A stretch of DNA of 64,000 nucleotides. It comes from Hippopus hippopus (Eukaryota; Mollusca; Bivalvia; Cardiida; Cardiidae). The notes below the pieces were generated by a model that saw only the letters and a program-made list of their open reading frames with translations, was not told the DNA's origin and searched no databases. Position 1 is the stretch's first letter, and each line of letters begins with the position of its first letter. The position numbers were made by a program, and so were the translations under genes. The DNA is taken from NCBI GenBank assembly GCA_946811185.2, contig OX328101.1, forward strand, positions 21,684,122-21,748,121. Direction: 5' to 3'. This document shows positions 22,108 through 32,400 of this stretch, piece after piece.

Positions 22108-22576
22108 AAGCATTCCTTCTCAGGATAGGCATTAGTAAAAAGATATAATACTAAATAACAAGAAGCTTTATAGACCTAAAAGATCTTTAATAGGCCTTCA
22201 TTTTGAATAAATGAATACAATATGTGAGTCACATTTAAAAAAGCATACATTTAAAAAGCAGTTGCAAAATTATTTGTTCACTGAATATTTAAAGAAAAAC
22301 AATGACCCTAGAATTTTTCTACTTACTCTTCAATAAGAACTATGTAAAAATGAATAAAAAAGAAACATCAACATTATTATTAGCTGTAACTGCCCCCTGA
22401 GGTGTTCATTCTTTGAATTGTGGCTCAGAACTGAAAAAAAAAAAAGCATGCTATAGCATCACTAGATGCTGCTTACAAACTTATGTAGATCTTTGGACAT
22501 GGATCATTTGAAAATTCTAACATGACACGTGAATTCGGCTCTATAAACACAGTGCAACGAAAGCATGGTAAAATCT

Positions 22577-22636
22577 ACGTCATTCTATGTAAAGTGACGT
22601 CATTCTGTATACAGTGACGTCATTCTGTATAAAGTA
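22577..22636. repeat. Three 20-bp tandem units with CRE-like TGACGTCA
   Basis: Unit GTGACGTCATTCTGTATAAA; TGACGTCA at 22596-22603 and 22616-22623, TACGTCA at 22577. Could bind CREB/ATF factors; no promoter next to it. Confidence 0.7.
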
Positions 22637-22731
22637 AGTAAGTTATTCAAAGGAATATAATCTGCATCCGCGTTTTTACTCCAAGTATGAACTTGTTCTC
22701 CGTTCATTAAGAGTTAGTCATGTTAGAATCG

Positions 22732-22893
22732 AAATAATCTTCTTTCTATCATGGTTTATTGTTCAATAAACCACGTTGTGAATTATGAGGCGCAATGAAT
22801 AACCCACTTGGGCTATCACCCTTGCCTCATAACTCACAACTGTGGTTTATTGAACGATAAACCACGACAGAAAGAAGATTATTTCTTAAATAA
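22732..22893. repeat. Palindromic MITE, ~160 bp
   Basis: AAATAATCTTCTTTCT ... GGTTTATTGTTCAATAAACCAC, inverted at GTGGTTTATTGAACGATAAA ... AGAAAGAAGATTATTT; each arm is itself a small hairpin. Confidence 0.85.
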
Positions 22894-23187
22894 ACCTTTA
22901 CCTAATCCTTAGGAGTCTGAGAGAAATTTGAATTGATATGTTGCAGTCCTCATCATCTAATCAAGTAACAATTATTGTGAATGGAAAGACAAATAACAGA
23001 CAAATAGCTCGCTTTGGGTGCAATATGCTCAGGTGAGATAAAAATAGCATTATCTAGAGTTTACAAGACAACAACAAACAAAATCATAAACACTGAGACT
23101 AGGAGCTATGTCACACTAGTCTTATCTTTTTAAGCATAACAATATCCCATGTTAATAATGATAAATTAATAAATAAAATTAAAATTG

Positions 23188-23388
23188 TTGATCCCTCACC
23201 ACACAATCCCCCGTTTTAACAACCATAAAAAGAAAGCCTTTGAAAAGCTGATAACCAGCATTTTCTCTGTTTCCCAAAAGTTTTTTAACTTTTCAAAGAC
23301 ACAGCCCATCATTTGAAACATCTAATTTGCCATCTGCAAGTGCTTTTTATATGGACTAGTCTAAAATTTTGTCGTCCTGTGAAGAATA
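23188..23388 (+). repeat. Family A copy with hairpin deletion
   Basis: CTCACCACACAATCCCCCGT start; left hairpin strand mostly lost. Confidence 0.75.
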
Positions 23389-23593
23389 GTGGTCCGTTAA
23401 AGAATTACAATCACACGAAAGCTGATAATAACAGTATCTATAAAAGTATCTTTTTTTTTTTTTTCAATTTTTTTTTTGTGGGTACACTAACATTTAACAC
23501 AAATTATATGTACATACCCGTATGACATAAGCATGAATACTTTTTACAATAAATCATGTTTTCAGAGCACTTTTGAAACAAGGTTCATAGAAT

Positions 23594-23808
23594 TTAACCC
23601 TTAAAGCACCTTTACACCTTTACTTGTCTTTGCCATCTGTGTAGATCAAGATTATACTGCAAAAAATAAGCAGTCTAATCTTTGATCTACACGCCGTCAG
23701 CACAGATCAAGATGATACTTCACAAAATCTGCTTTGCTGAGACTATCTGTACAAAAGCAACTTTAAAATTGCAAGTATATAGGTATTAATGTGCCTTCTG
23801 TGCTTTAA
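23594..23808 (+). repeat. Family C copy
   Basis: TTAA at 23594-23597 and 23805-23808; palindrome 23632-23700; the right TTAA is shared with the next A copy. Confidence 0.75.
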
Positions 23809-24028
23809 CCCTTCACCAGACAATCCCAAATTTTAACGACCCTAATGAAAACATCTTTCAAAAACATTGCGGGAAAAGGAGAAAATGCTGGTAACCAGCA
23901 TTTTCTCCTTTTCCCACAATGTTTTCAACCCTATGAAAGACGAAAACCTTGATTTTAGCATTTTGCAATTTGCCAACTGCAAATGCTTTCAATTTAGACA
24001 AGTCGAAAATTTTCTCGTTAAGGGTTAA
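23805..24028 (+). repeat. Family A copy
   Basis: TTAACCCTTCACCAGACAAT to GGGTTAA (24028); consensus hairpin. Confidence 0.9.
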
Positions 24029-24049
24029 GTGTATCTATGTTTTTACCAT

Positions 24050-24145
24050 ATACAGAAATCTTATCATTTTAGCCACATTACAGCTGCTCTGCAAATGCTT
24101 TCAGTGCAGACAATCCTAAAAGTAAGTCGTCTGGCAAAGTTTTCA
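24050..24145 (+). repeat. Family A right-arm fragment
   Basis: CTGCAAATGCTTTCAGTGCA and GTCGTCTGGCAAAG. Confidence 0.55.
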
Positions 24146-24394
24146 ATATTTTTCCAACCTGTAGACATATCTTACGATGACAACATTGGTACTGTAACAA
24201 CAGCTGCCTAACCATGGCCTAATCTCAGAGACCCCTATCAAACTGTGAAATTTCAAAAGACAAGTTACCAAATACCAAGACTAAAGGTCCTGTCAAACAT
24301 TTTTTACAACTAAAAATGGAGATAACTCAGAAAATCAGACAGCATCGGTAAAGTTATTAAAATCTGTATTTTGCCTCATTGACCCCAATTCCCA

Positions 24395-24603
24395 AACCCT
24401 TTATTACACAGTCCTATGTTCTAAAACAGTCCTTAAGATGAACCTCTTTAAAAACACTGTGGGAAACCACCATTTTCTCCTTCTCCCACAAGGTTTTCCA
24501 ACCTCTCCAAAAAAATATTTTACATTTTGAGCCACATGTCATGTCTTCTGCAAAAGCCTACAATTTTGACAAGTGTAAATTTTTGCAGTCTGTCAAAGAA
24601 TTA
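24395..24603 (+). repeat. Family A copy with shortened hairpin
   Basis: CACTGTGGGAAACCACCATTTTCTCC: most of the left hairpin strand is deleted. Confidence 0.75.
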
Positions 24604-24819
24604 TAGAATTTCATTTGACTAGCTTCAAGTGTATATTTACCATGCCCTGGACAAATATTCATGACTGTAAAAGATGCAAATACCTTAGAAACCGAGGTAG
24701 ATAGAGGTATGGTCCTCAAACACTGCATTTCAGTGCATTTCTTCGATACCTGAAATTTACTTTGACTAGCAACAATAGAATTTATTTCAATCATTTCACA
24801 ACAATAAAAGCGGAAACTA

Positions 24820-24998
24820 AACCTTAGGCTGCTAAGAGCAACTCGAGGACCTTCTGCGGACAGTGTACATCAAGATCTTGGATCTACACTGTCCCATAAG
24901 GAAATATTTTCCCTAAAAAGATAACTTTAAAAGAGCTATATTTTGTTATTACTATCGACTTGAAAGTTTCATTTCAGTTATTTAGCAGGTTTAGGGTT
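24820..24998 (-). repeat. Family C copy with deleted palindrome centre
   Basis: GGACAGTGTACATCAAGATC runs straight into TTGGATCTACACTGTCC. Confidence 0.7.
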
Positions 24999-25362
24999 AC
25001 ATGTACTTTGAATCTTTGAAAATTAATATAGCTAGCATTAAATTTTAAGCTCTTAACCTCTGCAGTTAGTCTCCCTGGCCCCCTATCAACCTGTGGAATT
25101 TCAATTCATAAGCTTTAACGGAATGTGATTTATGGAGCTGACAAGCACATAAGTTGTTACATCAACTCTACAAGCTGCCCAATAAGTAACATACTAAGAC
25201 TTGGACTCGGGTACAGAAACTGATTGTATCATGACATCACACTAATTTACAAGGTTAGAAAAGGTCAAAGTCAACCCATAGCATGCAGCCTATCTTTCAG
25301 TATCTTTCTGTATATGATCTTAATGGTCTGCTAGGGTCATGGTTGAGTTGTGTTCAGCACTT

Positions 25363-25422
25363 TTTTTTCTTTCCCCCCCCCCCCTTTTTTTCCCCCGGGG
25401 GGAAGGAAAGAGGGGGTTGTCA
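25363..25422. repeat. Low-complexity C/T/G runs
   Basis: Poly-C, poly-T, CCCCCGGGGGG and G-rich; a possible sequencing or assembly weak spot. Confidence 0.7.
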
Positions 25423-25508
25423 TGTTAGATAAATTATCAGGGGAAGAGTAGTTCAAGTTTCACAATATAATATTGAATAGATCTACTTAAATCTTTTCCT
25501 GGCAAAAT

Positions 25509-25514
25509 TTTATT
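25509..25514 (-). promoter_or_regulatory. Candidate poly(A) signal of the FAAH2-like gene
   Basis: AATAAA on the minus strand, about 370 bp beyond the stop codon. First clear canonical hexamer downstream; not verified. Confidence 0.35.
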
Positions 25515-25587
25515 GTTGGTGAATACGAAAGTATGTTATATAAAGATAATGGGCATTAATTTGGGTACATACTACCAAATTACATGT

Positions 25588-25696
25588 ACTAATAGGGCAG
25601 TGGAAACTGTAGACAAGATCAGACTGCACAGTCTCATCTTGCTCTACATGCTTAACAAAAAACATCTATGATTGCAAACGGCAGGATAAGAGTTAA
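25588..25696 (+). repeat. Family C copy, shortened
   Basis: GACAAGATCAGACTGCACAG then TCTCATCTTGCTCTAC; TTAA at 25693. Confidence 0.6.
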
Positions 25697-25879
25697 ACAT
25701 CTATGAGCACATGGCTGTGTGACAATACCAATAGAATTACAGCAGCACAACCAAAGGAATGACATAAAATTAGAAAGACAGCTGGATGGACGTACACTGA
25801 GATTTTAGGAAACTGAAAGCAATAATTCTTATTTTTTTTGTCTCCTAAAAAATTATACTTAGTTCTTGTCAAATATCTA

Positions 25880-26461
25880 TCATGGGTTTACCCATCTGCA
25901 AAGACCCTTTTGAGAGAGCGCCTCAGCAACAGAAATCGTTAAATCATCTCTGTTCATACCAGCAATAATTTGCACACCCAATGGCAGCCCCTCTTTACTT
26001 AACCCCGTGGGAACCTGTGTCACAGGTAAACCTAATGCATTAAATATTCCTGTATAGGCCCAGTTAAGTGGATACAAAATAGGCTGATTATGATATGGAG
26101 CGATCTTTGGATGAGACGGATATATCATAACACTATTCTCATCTAGCATCTCGGCCATTTCCTTCTCCAACTTCTCAGAGCCTTTCAGTGCTGTTTTGTT
26201 CACTTTGTCTAGTAGATAATCCATCTTCTCTATAAGACAAAGTCCAATAGCTGGCAGGGTATGATTAGATTGACCTATGAGCCACTTCATAAGTTCTCTG
26301 GTTGGACTGAAGTTTGGATCTCCATCGGCCATGTAGTCAGAGAAACTTTTACTGGAATCATCTAAGGTCATTTTTGCTGCCCAAATGTCAGTGCTATACT
26401 TCAGCTTTGGAATGACCACTGTTTTTATGGTACAGCCCATTGACTCCAAACACTTGATCAC
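25880..26461 (-). CDS. FAAH2-like: FAAH2-like exon 7 (C-terminal domain, stop)
   Basis: 193 codons plus stop, after acceptor ATTCAG. Contains the FAAH2 C-terminal landmarks VMIYPSHPKIAPYHN, NWAYTGIFNALGLPVTQVP and GLPLGVQIIAG. Ends ...CRWVNP. Confidence 0.94.
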   Translation of the reverse strand: MIKCLESMGCTIKTVVIPKLKYSTDIWAAKMTLDDSSKSFSDYMADGDPNFSPTRELMKWLIGQSNHTLPAIGLCLIEKMDYLLDKVNKTALKGSEKLEKEMAEMLDENSVMIYPSHPKIAPYHNQPILYPLNWAYTGIFNALGLPVTQVPTGLSKEGLPLGVQIIAGMNRDDLTISVAEALSQKGLCRWVNP

Positions 26462-29400
26462 CTGAATTAAGCAGGAATAATCAAATAAAATGATACAAAA
26501 ACTGCTAGAGATTAAACTGACATACTGTTCTATCAATTAACAAGAAATCTTTGTTCTTAAAAAACATTTGATTTACACTTTCTGGGGAAAGCCTCAAAAA
26601 AACATTTAGGGAAAAGACCAAATTGCTATTAACAAACATGTTCCCTTTTTCCACAAAGTCTTCTTTACCATTTAAGGATAGTATTTTCATTTCTTTCCAT
26701 ATTCCTGAACCATGTGACAGCTTGTTTCTAAAATATCTAAAACTCTACCCATGGAAACAGATAAGAGTCTACCATGCCATCTCTCTATCCACTTTATTTG
26801 ACAGCTTGTGTATAAACATACATGAGCCATGCTCTGGGGAAAGGGGGGCTTAATGCATCTCCGTGAGGTACGTGTAGCACGATACCAAGCAAGGTATCAT
26901 ATAATTTGGATCTTTCCATAAAATCCATTTTGTACAACAACTGACTTAATCATGAGGTACACCGTTCCTCTGATGTATAGAAATTTGATGAACAGCAAAA
27001 AGATTCGACCCAGGTCAGCCTGCGCAGACTGCGCAGGCTGACCGGGTCGATACTTTTTGCAGATACATTAAGCCCCCTTTTTCACAGAGCATGGCTCATA
27101 TGTATGATATATGCAGGAAAAGGTCTCTTGAGAATCACCTGTCAGTGTTGATCTGCTATAGACAGGTCAACTATACAAATCTATAAGTTGTTGTTAAAAG
27201 AAATGACAATCATGTCAGGAACCCCAATGATGTTCCAAAGAGCATAAAACAGTTCAACACCACGATATTACTATCACAGGAAGGACCACTGTTGTCGAAA
27301 CAAATGAGCCATGCTCTGTGAAAAGGGGGCTTAATGCATCTTCTAAAAGTATCAATCTAGGTTAGCCTGTGCAATTCGCACCGGCTGGCCTGGGTCAAAA
27401 CTTTTTGCTACTGGTCAATTTTCTGCATGACCAAGGCCCAGTGTACCTCATGGTTCAGTCAATTGTTATAAAATATATTTTATGGATCCATAATTATGTG
27501 ATGACTTGCTTGTTATAATGCATCATGGAGATACATTAAGCCCCATTTTGCCAGAGCATGGCTCGTTGATACACGTTTGGAATTTCTTGTAGAATTTATT
27601 TGATGGGGGGAAAAACCCAACACCTGTTTAACTGTGCTTTAACTGAACGCAAATGTACCTGGCACTGTGATTGCTTGAGTTGTGGGTCCACTTCAGACAC
27701 TAACAGGCTGCCAGCATCATCTACCACATTGTAGATGGTCAACTTTGATACATCCACCTGGAAAAGTCAAGTACATCCAAATTCATGTTGATTGCATTTC
27801 TGTCATTAACTCTGTACAAGACAAGAACATTTTAGATGTGTCCATTTTGAAATCTTTTGCAGGCTACAAACTGAACCTATTTCAAATGATGGAATGAGCC
27901 TTTATTAAAACGGCAGAAAATATTGTATGAAAATGAGAAAATGCTAGTAATCAACTTTTTCTCCTTTTCCCTCCAAGTTTTCAAAAGCATTATTTCTGAG
28001 TGTCGTTAAAAGTTTGGATTGTGTTGTAAAGGGTTACATGGCTTTGTCCAGGTTTACTACTATGAACAGAAATACATCAAGATCAGACTGCAAAGTGCAG
28101 TCTAATCTTGGATCTATACTGTCCTCTGGTTTAGTCTAGTTTAGCTCTCAGATAAAAATCTTTCTGAGTATTGCTGGATTAATTGAATGATTGATTGACT
28201 GATTGTATACTGATCAACTGAAAAGTGGTTACCAACATGTTCTCTTTTCCCATAATGTTTTCAAAAAATTTCTTTCTCAGGGTTGTTAAAACTCAGGATT
28301 GTATGGTAAAGGATAAAAAAAGAAAACTTGATTCATATCTAAATACAGGATTCTTTCATAGCTACCTTTTTAGTCAGGTCTACCTGTTGGTTTGGATCAG
28401 CCATAACTTGCAGGGATGGCCTTAAATCTTCCACATATCTGCACATTGGACCTGTACTCAGAAGTTTTTCTTCCTCCCCAGTGGCTGATGGGAACTGTCC
28501 TTCATTAGGAACCAGCCCTTCATTTGAAAGACAACATATTGATAGTAATTTGTGCTTTTCCCATAATTGAAAGTTTTGTGATTGTCTAAAAATGAATCAC
28601 CATAACAAGTAAAAATCCTACAAAAATGTGATACCTGTATAGCAACTGCCTCTACATGTCAAATATACTACTCAACTTTTGCTAAGCACCAAAAGTTTCT
28701 GACCCTATTTCAAAAGGTATTTAAAAGATTCAATTATCCTTTTTGCATAGTTGGGTTAAGCAATGTTTTGAGACGGCCCCCACACTAAATGAACCCTTTT
28801 TTATGTATAAGGTCTCGTCATGTGGTCATGAAAAGCATGCAACCCTCGTTTTTTTCTGTTTTCAAATTGGGAACAGAGATACATTTATGTTCCTTAACAG
28901 CGACATCTCAAATTCAGAGGTCACATTTTTTTCACTTTTCACTTAAGCGAAGCGGAGATGTGGAGGGCTATAGGGATGGTGGAGCAGGGGACCACACACC
29001 ATGAGGTTGATGTGGCACTGGGTGTACACCTTACCATCATTACCAGAGCCTGGGTAAGGTACCAGCAGTATGGTACACCCATCAGGCGGCATGGTGGAGG
29101 CAGACAGAGGGTGACTACTGCTGCTCAAGACCGATTCTTGGTCATCCAGGCTCACTGAAGTCATTTTCAACAGCCACGCATCTTCGTAATGACCTTCTAA
29201 ATGCTTCTGGGGTCAATATTTCTACTCAGACTGTGCGTAGAAGGTTGCACGAGGGTGGTTTGCGGTCAAGAAGACCCTGTATAAGAGTTCCTTTGACACG
29301 TGACCATCGTCAGGCCCGTTTGGAATGGGCGAGAGAGCATGTCTGCTGGACCAGACAAAACTGGAGACATGTTCTTTTTACTGATGAGTCTAGGTTTTGC

Positions 29401-32400
29401 CTAGACTTTACTGATAGACGTGCTAGAGTTTGGAGAAGAGCTGGGGAAAGGTTTCAAGCCAGTAACATTGCTGAACACGATCGCTACGGGGGTGGATCAG
29501 CAATGGTGTGGGGAGGCATCAGCTGGGACGGTCGTACTGACGTCGTTGTGCTGGATAGAGGTACATTGACTGGTCAGCGGTATATTGATGAGATGCTGGA
29601 CACCCAGGTTAGGCTTTATGCTGGAGGGGTGGGCGATCAGTTTATTTTAATGGATGATAATACGCGTCACCACAGGGCCCGGTTGGTCCAGGACTACCTG
29701 CAGCGGGAGGGCATTGAGCGCCTCGACTGGCCAGGTCGATCACCTAACCTAATCCGATTGAGTACATGTGGAATGAGCTTCAGGTAAGGATATCAGCTCG
29801 TCAGGTGCAGCCTAGAAGCATCCAGGAGCTTAGGGCCATGTTGGGGCAAGAATGGGCTAATATCCCTATTCAGACAGTCAAACTAAAAACGTAAACATTA
29901 ATTTTGGTTTTCAGAATTTTGAGAAAAAAAAATGTCCGTTACAAAATCTTTGATAAATGGAGTCTCCCCCTTTTCCAGCACGTACCTCATGCAATAGCTG
30001 AAAGAATGTGAAATGTGTCCCTCAATCAGATTGGTTAAACCTGAAACTTACTTCGAAAATCAATTTCACATAGGAAATCTGATCATCGTTGAAAATATAC
30101 ACAGTAAAACATTTGGTGCTTAGCAAAAGTTGAGTAGTATATTACAAAATCAAATGAATTTACGCCTTTTCCATCACCAAATTTTAGACTAAGCAAATTT
30201 CGTACATGTATTCACAAATAACGATTTTTAACTCTTTACCACTAGGAAGGGTAGAGAACTTTGTGGGAAAAGGAGAAAATGCTGGTTACCAGCATTTCTC
30301 CTTTTCTCACAGTGTTTTCAAAAGCTTTCTTCCTCAGGGTCATTAAAAGTCAGGATTATGTAGTAAAGAGTTAAATGATTGTATTTATCCTAAGAGAAAC
30401 ATTCCAAAATATGAGTTGTGCAACAAGAAGAAAATGCTGGTTGGCTTGCTATCGTTTTCTCCTTTTTCCATGATGTTTGCAAAAGCATTCATCTTTGGGG
30501 TCATATCAACATAGGACCATTTGGTAGAAGGTTAACCCTTTACTAAACAATCATAAGTTCTAACAACCACCAGAAAGAAGGCTCCTGAAAACATTTTTCG
30601 GAACAGGATAAAAATGCTGGTAACTAGCATTTTCTCCTTTGCCCACAATGTTTTCAAAAGCCCTCTTCTAAGGGTCACTAAAACCTCTGGATTGTGTTGT
30701 ACAGGGCTAATTTGTCATCAACAATTGCTTTCAATTTTGACATCTGGTATAGAGTTAATGGCCATACCTCTAGATGATCTATGTCCAAATATACCATTGA
30801 AAAAAGCTGGCATCCGAATACTCCCCCCAATGTCAGACCCAATACCGATCACAGCGCAACCAGCGGCTAAATTACACCCCTCTCCACCTGTAGAGAAAAA
30901 AGAATATAGGTCTTCATTTGAACCATCTAGTGTACAGGCTTGTTTCACATAATTAGTGCCAAAGCTCAGTTGGTAGCGAACAGGACTTGAGAACAGGGGG
31001 TCGCTGATTCGATCCCCTGCTACGCCAATTTCTTTCCGAGGATTGATGATAGTCATTGCAATAGGATACATTCCTCTCTCACTGCTGATCATTGTTTCTA
31101 CAATGGTTATGTGGGAAAGCAGCCAGTGACTTGGAAAGAATACTATGTGGAGTATCTGTAAAAGAACCTCCAGGAAAGCACAGATAGGTGCACTGGCTGC
31201 TGCCACATAACTGAAATAGCGTTGAAAACAGACATTTTGTTTATTTGGTATTTAGCCCTTTACCATGCAATCCTGAATCTTATAGCCCTTGAGGAAGAAG
31301 GCTTTTGAAAACATTGTGGGAAAAGGAGAAAATGCTCTTTTCTGGTAATGAGTTAAAGGCCTTTTCAACAGAATTTAAGTTTTTTTTGTACTGGGAGTGT
31401 TTTTTTTTTTTTATGTAACTATGAACAACAGTCTATCTAAGTAACTGTGGCAAAGTTGAAACCATCATCAACTGTGAGAGTAAAACAAATTCTATCGCCA
31501 AGAAATTCATCAATCCACTCTGGCTAAGCTTGGATTTGCACTCATAACTCCTGAATTGCTGTAGTTGGGCAGGAGACTTGTAAATGACAAACCTTTGGAT
31601 ACTGAGGGTGTAGTTTTATGGTAATTCCTATAGCTGATCAACTAAAAAATTATAAATAGTCTTTCTGATGACATCTAACCTATGTCCCTTATGACAGTGC
31701 TTTTACACCATGCAAGTTAAAGACCCAGACATGATTTAGGATCGGTTTTGTCCTGTATCTAGCACTATCCCTATATGACAGCTTTCTAGGGGAGTGGCCG
31801 ACATGGGAAACCGGTAGCTACAATAAATAAACCAAAAATTCATCTATCAATCCAACTGTTTCAGACAACTAGTTTTTAGAATGTCAACAGGCTTACAAAG
31901 TACAGTAACTGATCATCACAAAAAAACTAAGCCTGAGTACTTTCGTCCAGATAAGCTAGAACAATTTGTGAAAAATAAGGTAGTAACATGACGCTTACCT
32001 GAACTGCCACCCACTGTTCGACCTGTATTATAGGGATTTCTTGAACGACCATACAAGTAATTCGCACTTTCATACCACATGCACAATTCACTGACATTGG
32101 TGATACAGAATGGTATAGCTCCTGCCTGTTTCATTCTTGATACAACTGGGCTATCCTCATTTGCAATCACATTTTTTCTGGACACCAACCCACCAGTATT
32201 TGGCATGCCTAAGACAAAATTATATAACAGTAATTGTATTGACTGTTTCGCACCTATCTTAGAATTCAGGTCTTTACCAGACAGCAAACTGAAAGCAATT
32301 GCAGATGACAAATTAAATATGTTTCAAATGATGTCATCAGAAAGACTATTTATAATATTTTAGTGTAGAAAACATTGTGGGAAAAGGAGAAAATGCTGGT

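Larger units (their letters stand above)
28666..30139 (+). mobile_element. Tc1-like DNA transposon (1,474 bp) in FAAH2-like intron 4
   Basis: Perfect 28-bp terminal inverted repeats (TACTACTCAACTTTTGCTAA..., 28666-28693 and 30112-30139), flanked by TA on both sides (28664-28665, 30140-30141). This is the Tc/mariner target duplication. The interior codes a DD34E-type transposase broken by at least two frame disruptions, so it is non-autonomous now. Perfect TIRs imply a fairly recent insertion. Confidence 0.93.

Noticed and set aside
25363..25422. C/G-run block as a G-quadruplex regulator
   Set aside because: Homopolymer runs are error-prone; no gene context to support a role.
28743..29004. 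Two overlapping plus-strand ORFs at the left of the Tc1 element
   Set aside because: They lie in the noncoding 5' part of the transposon; the transposase frame starts at 28958.
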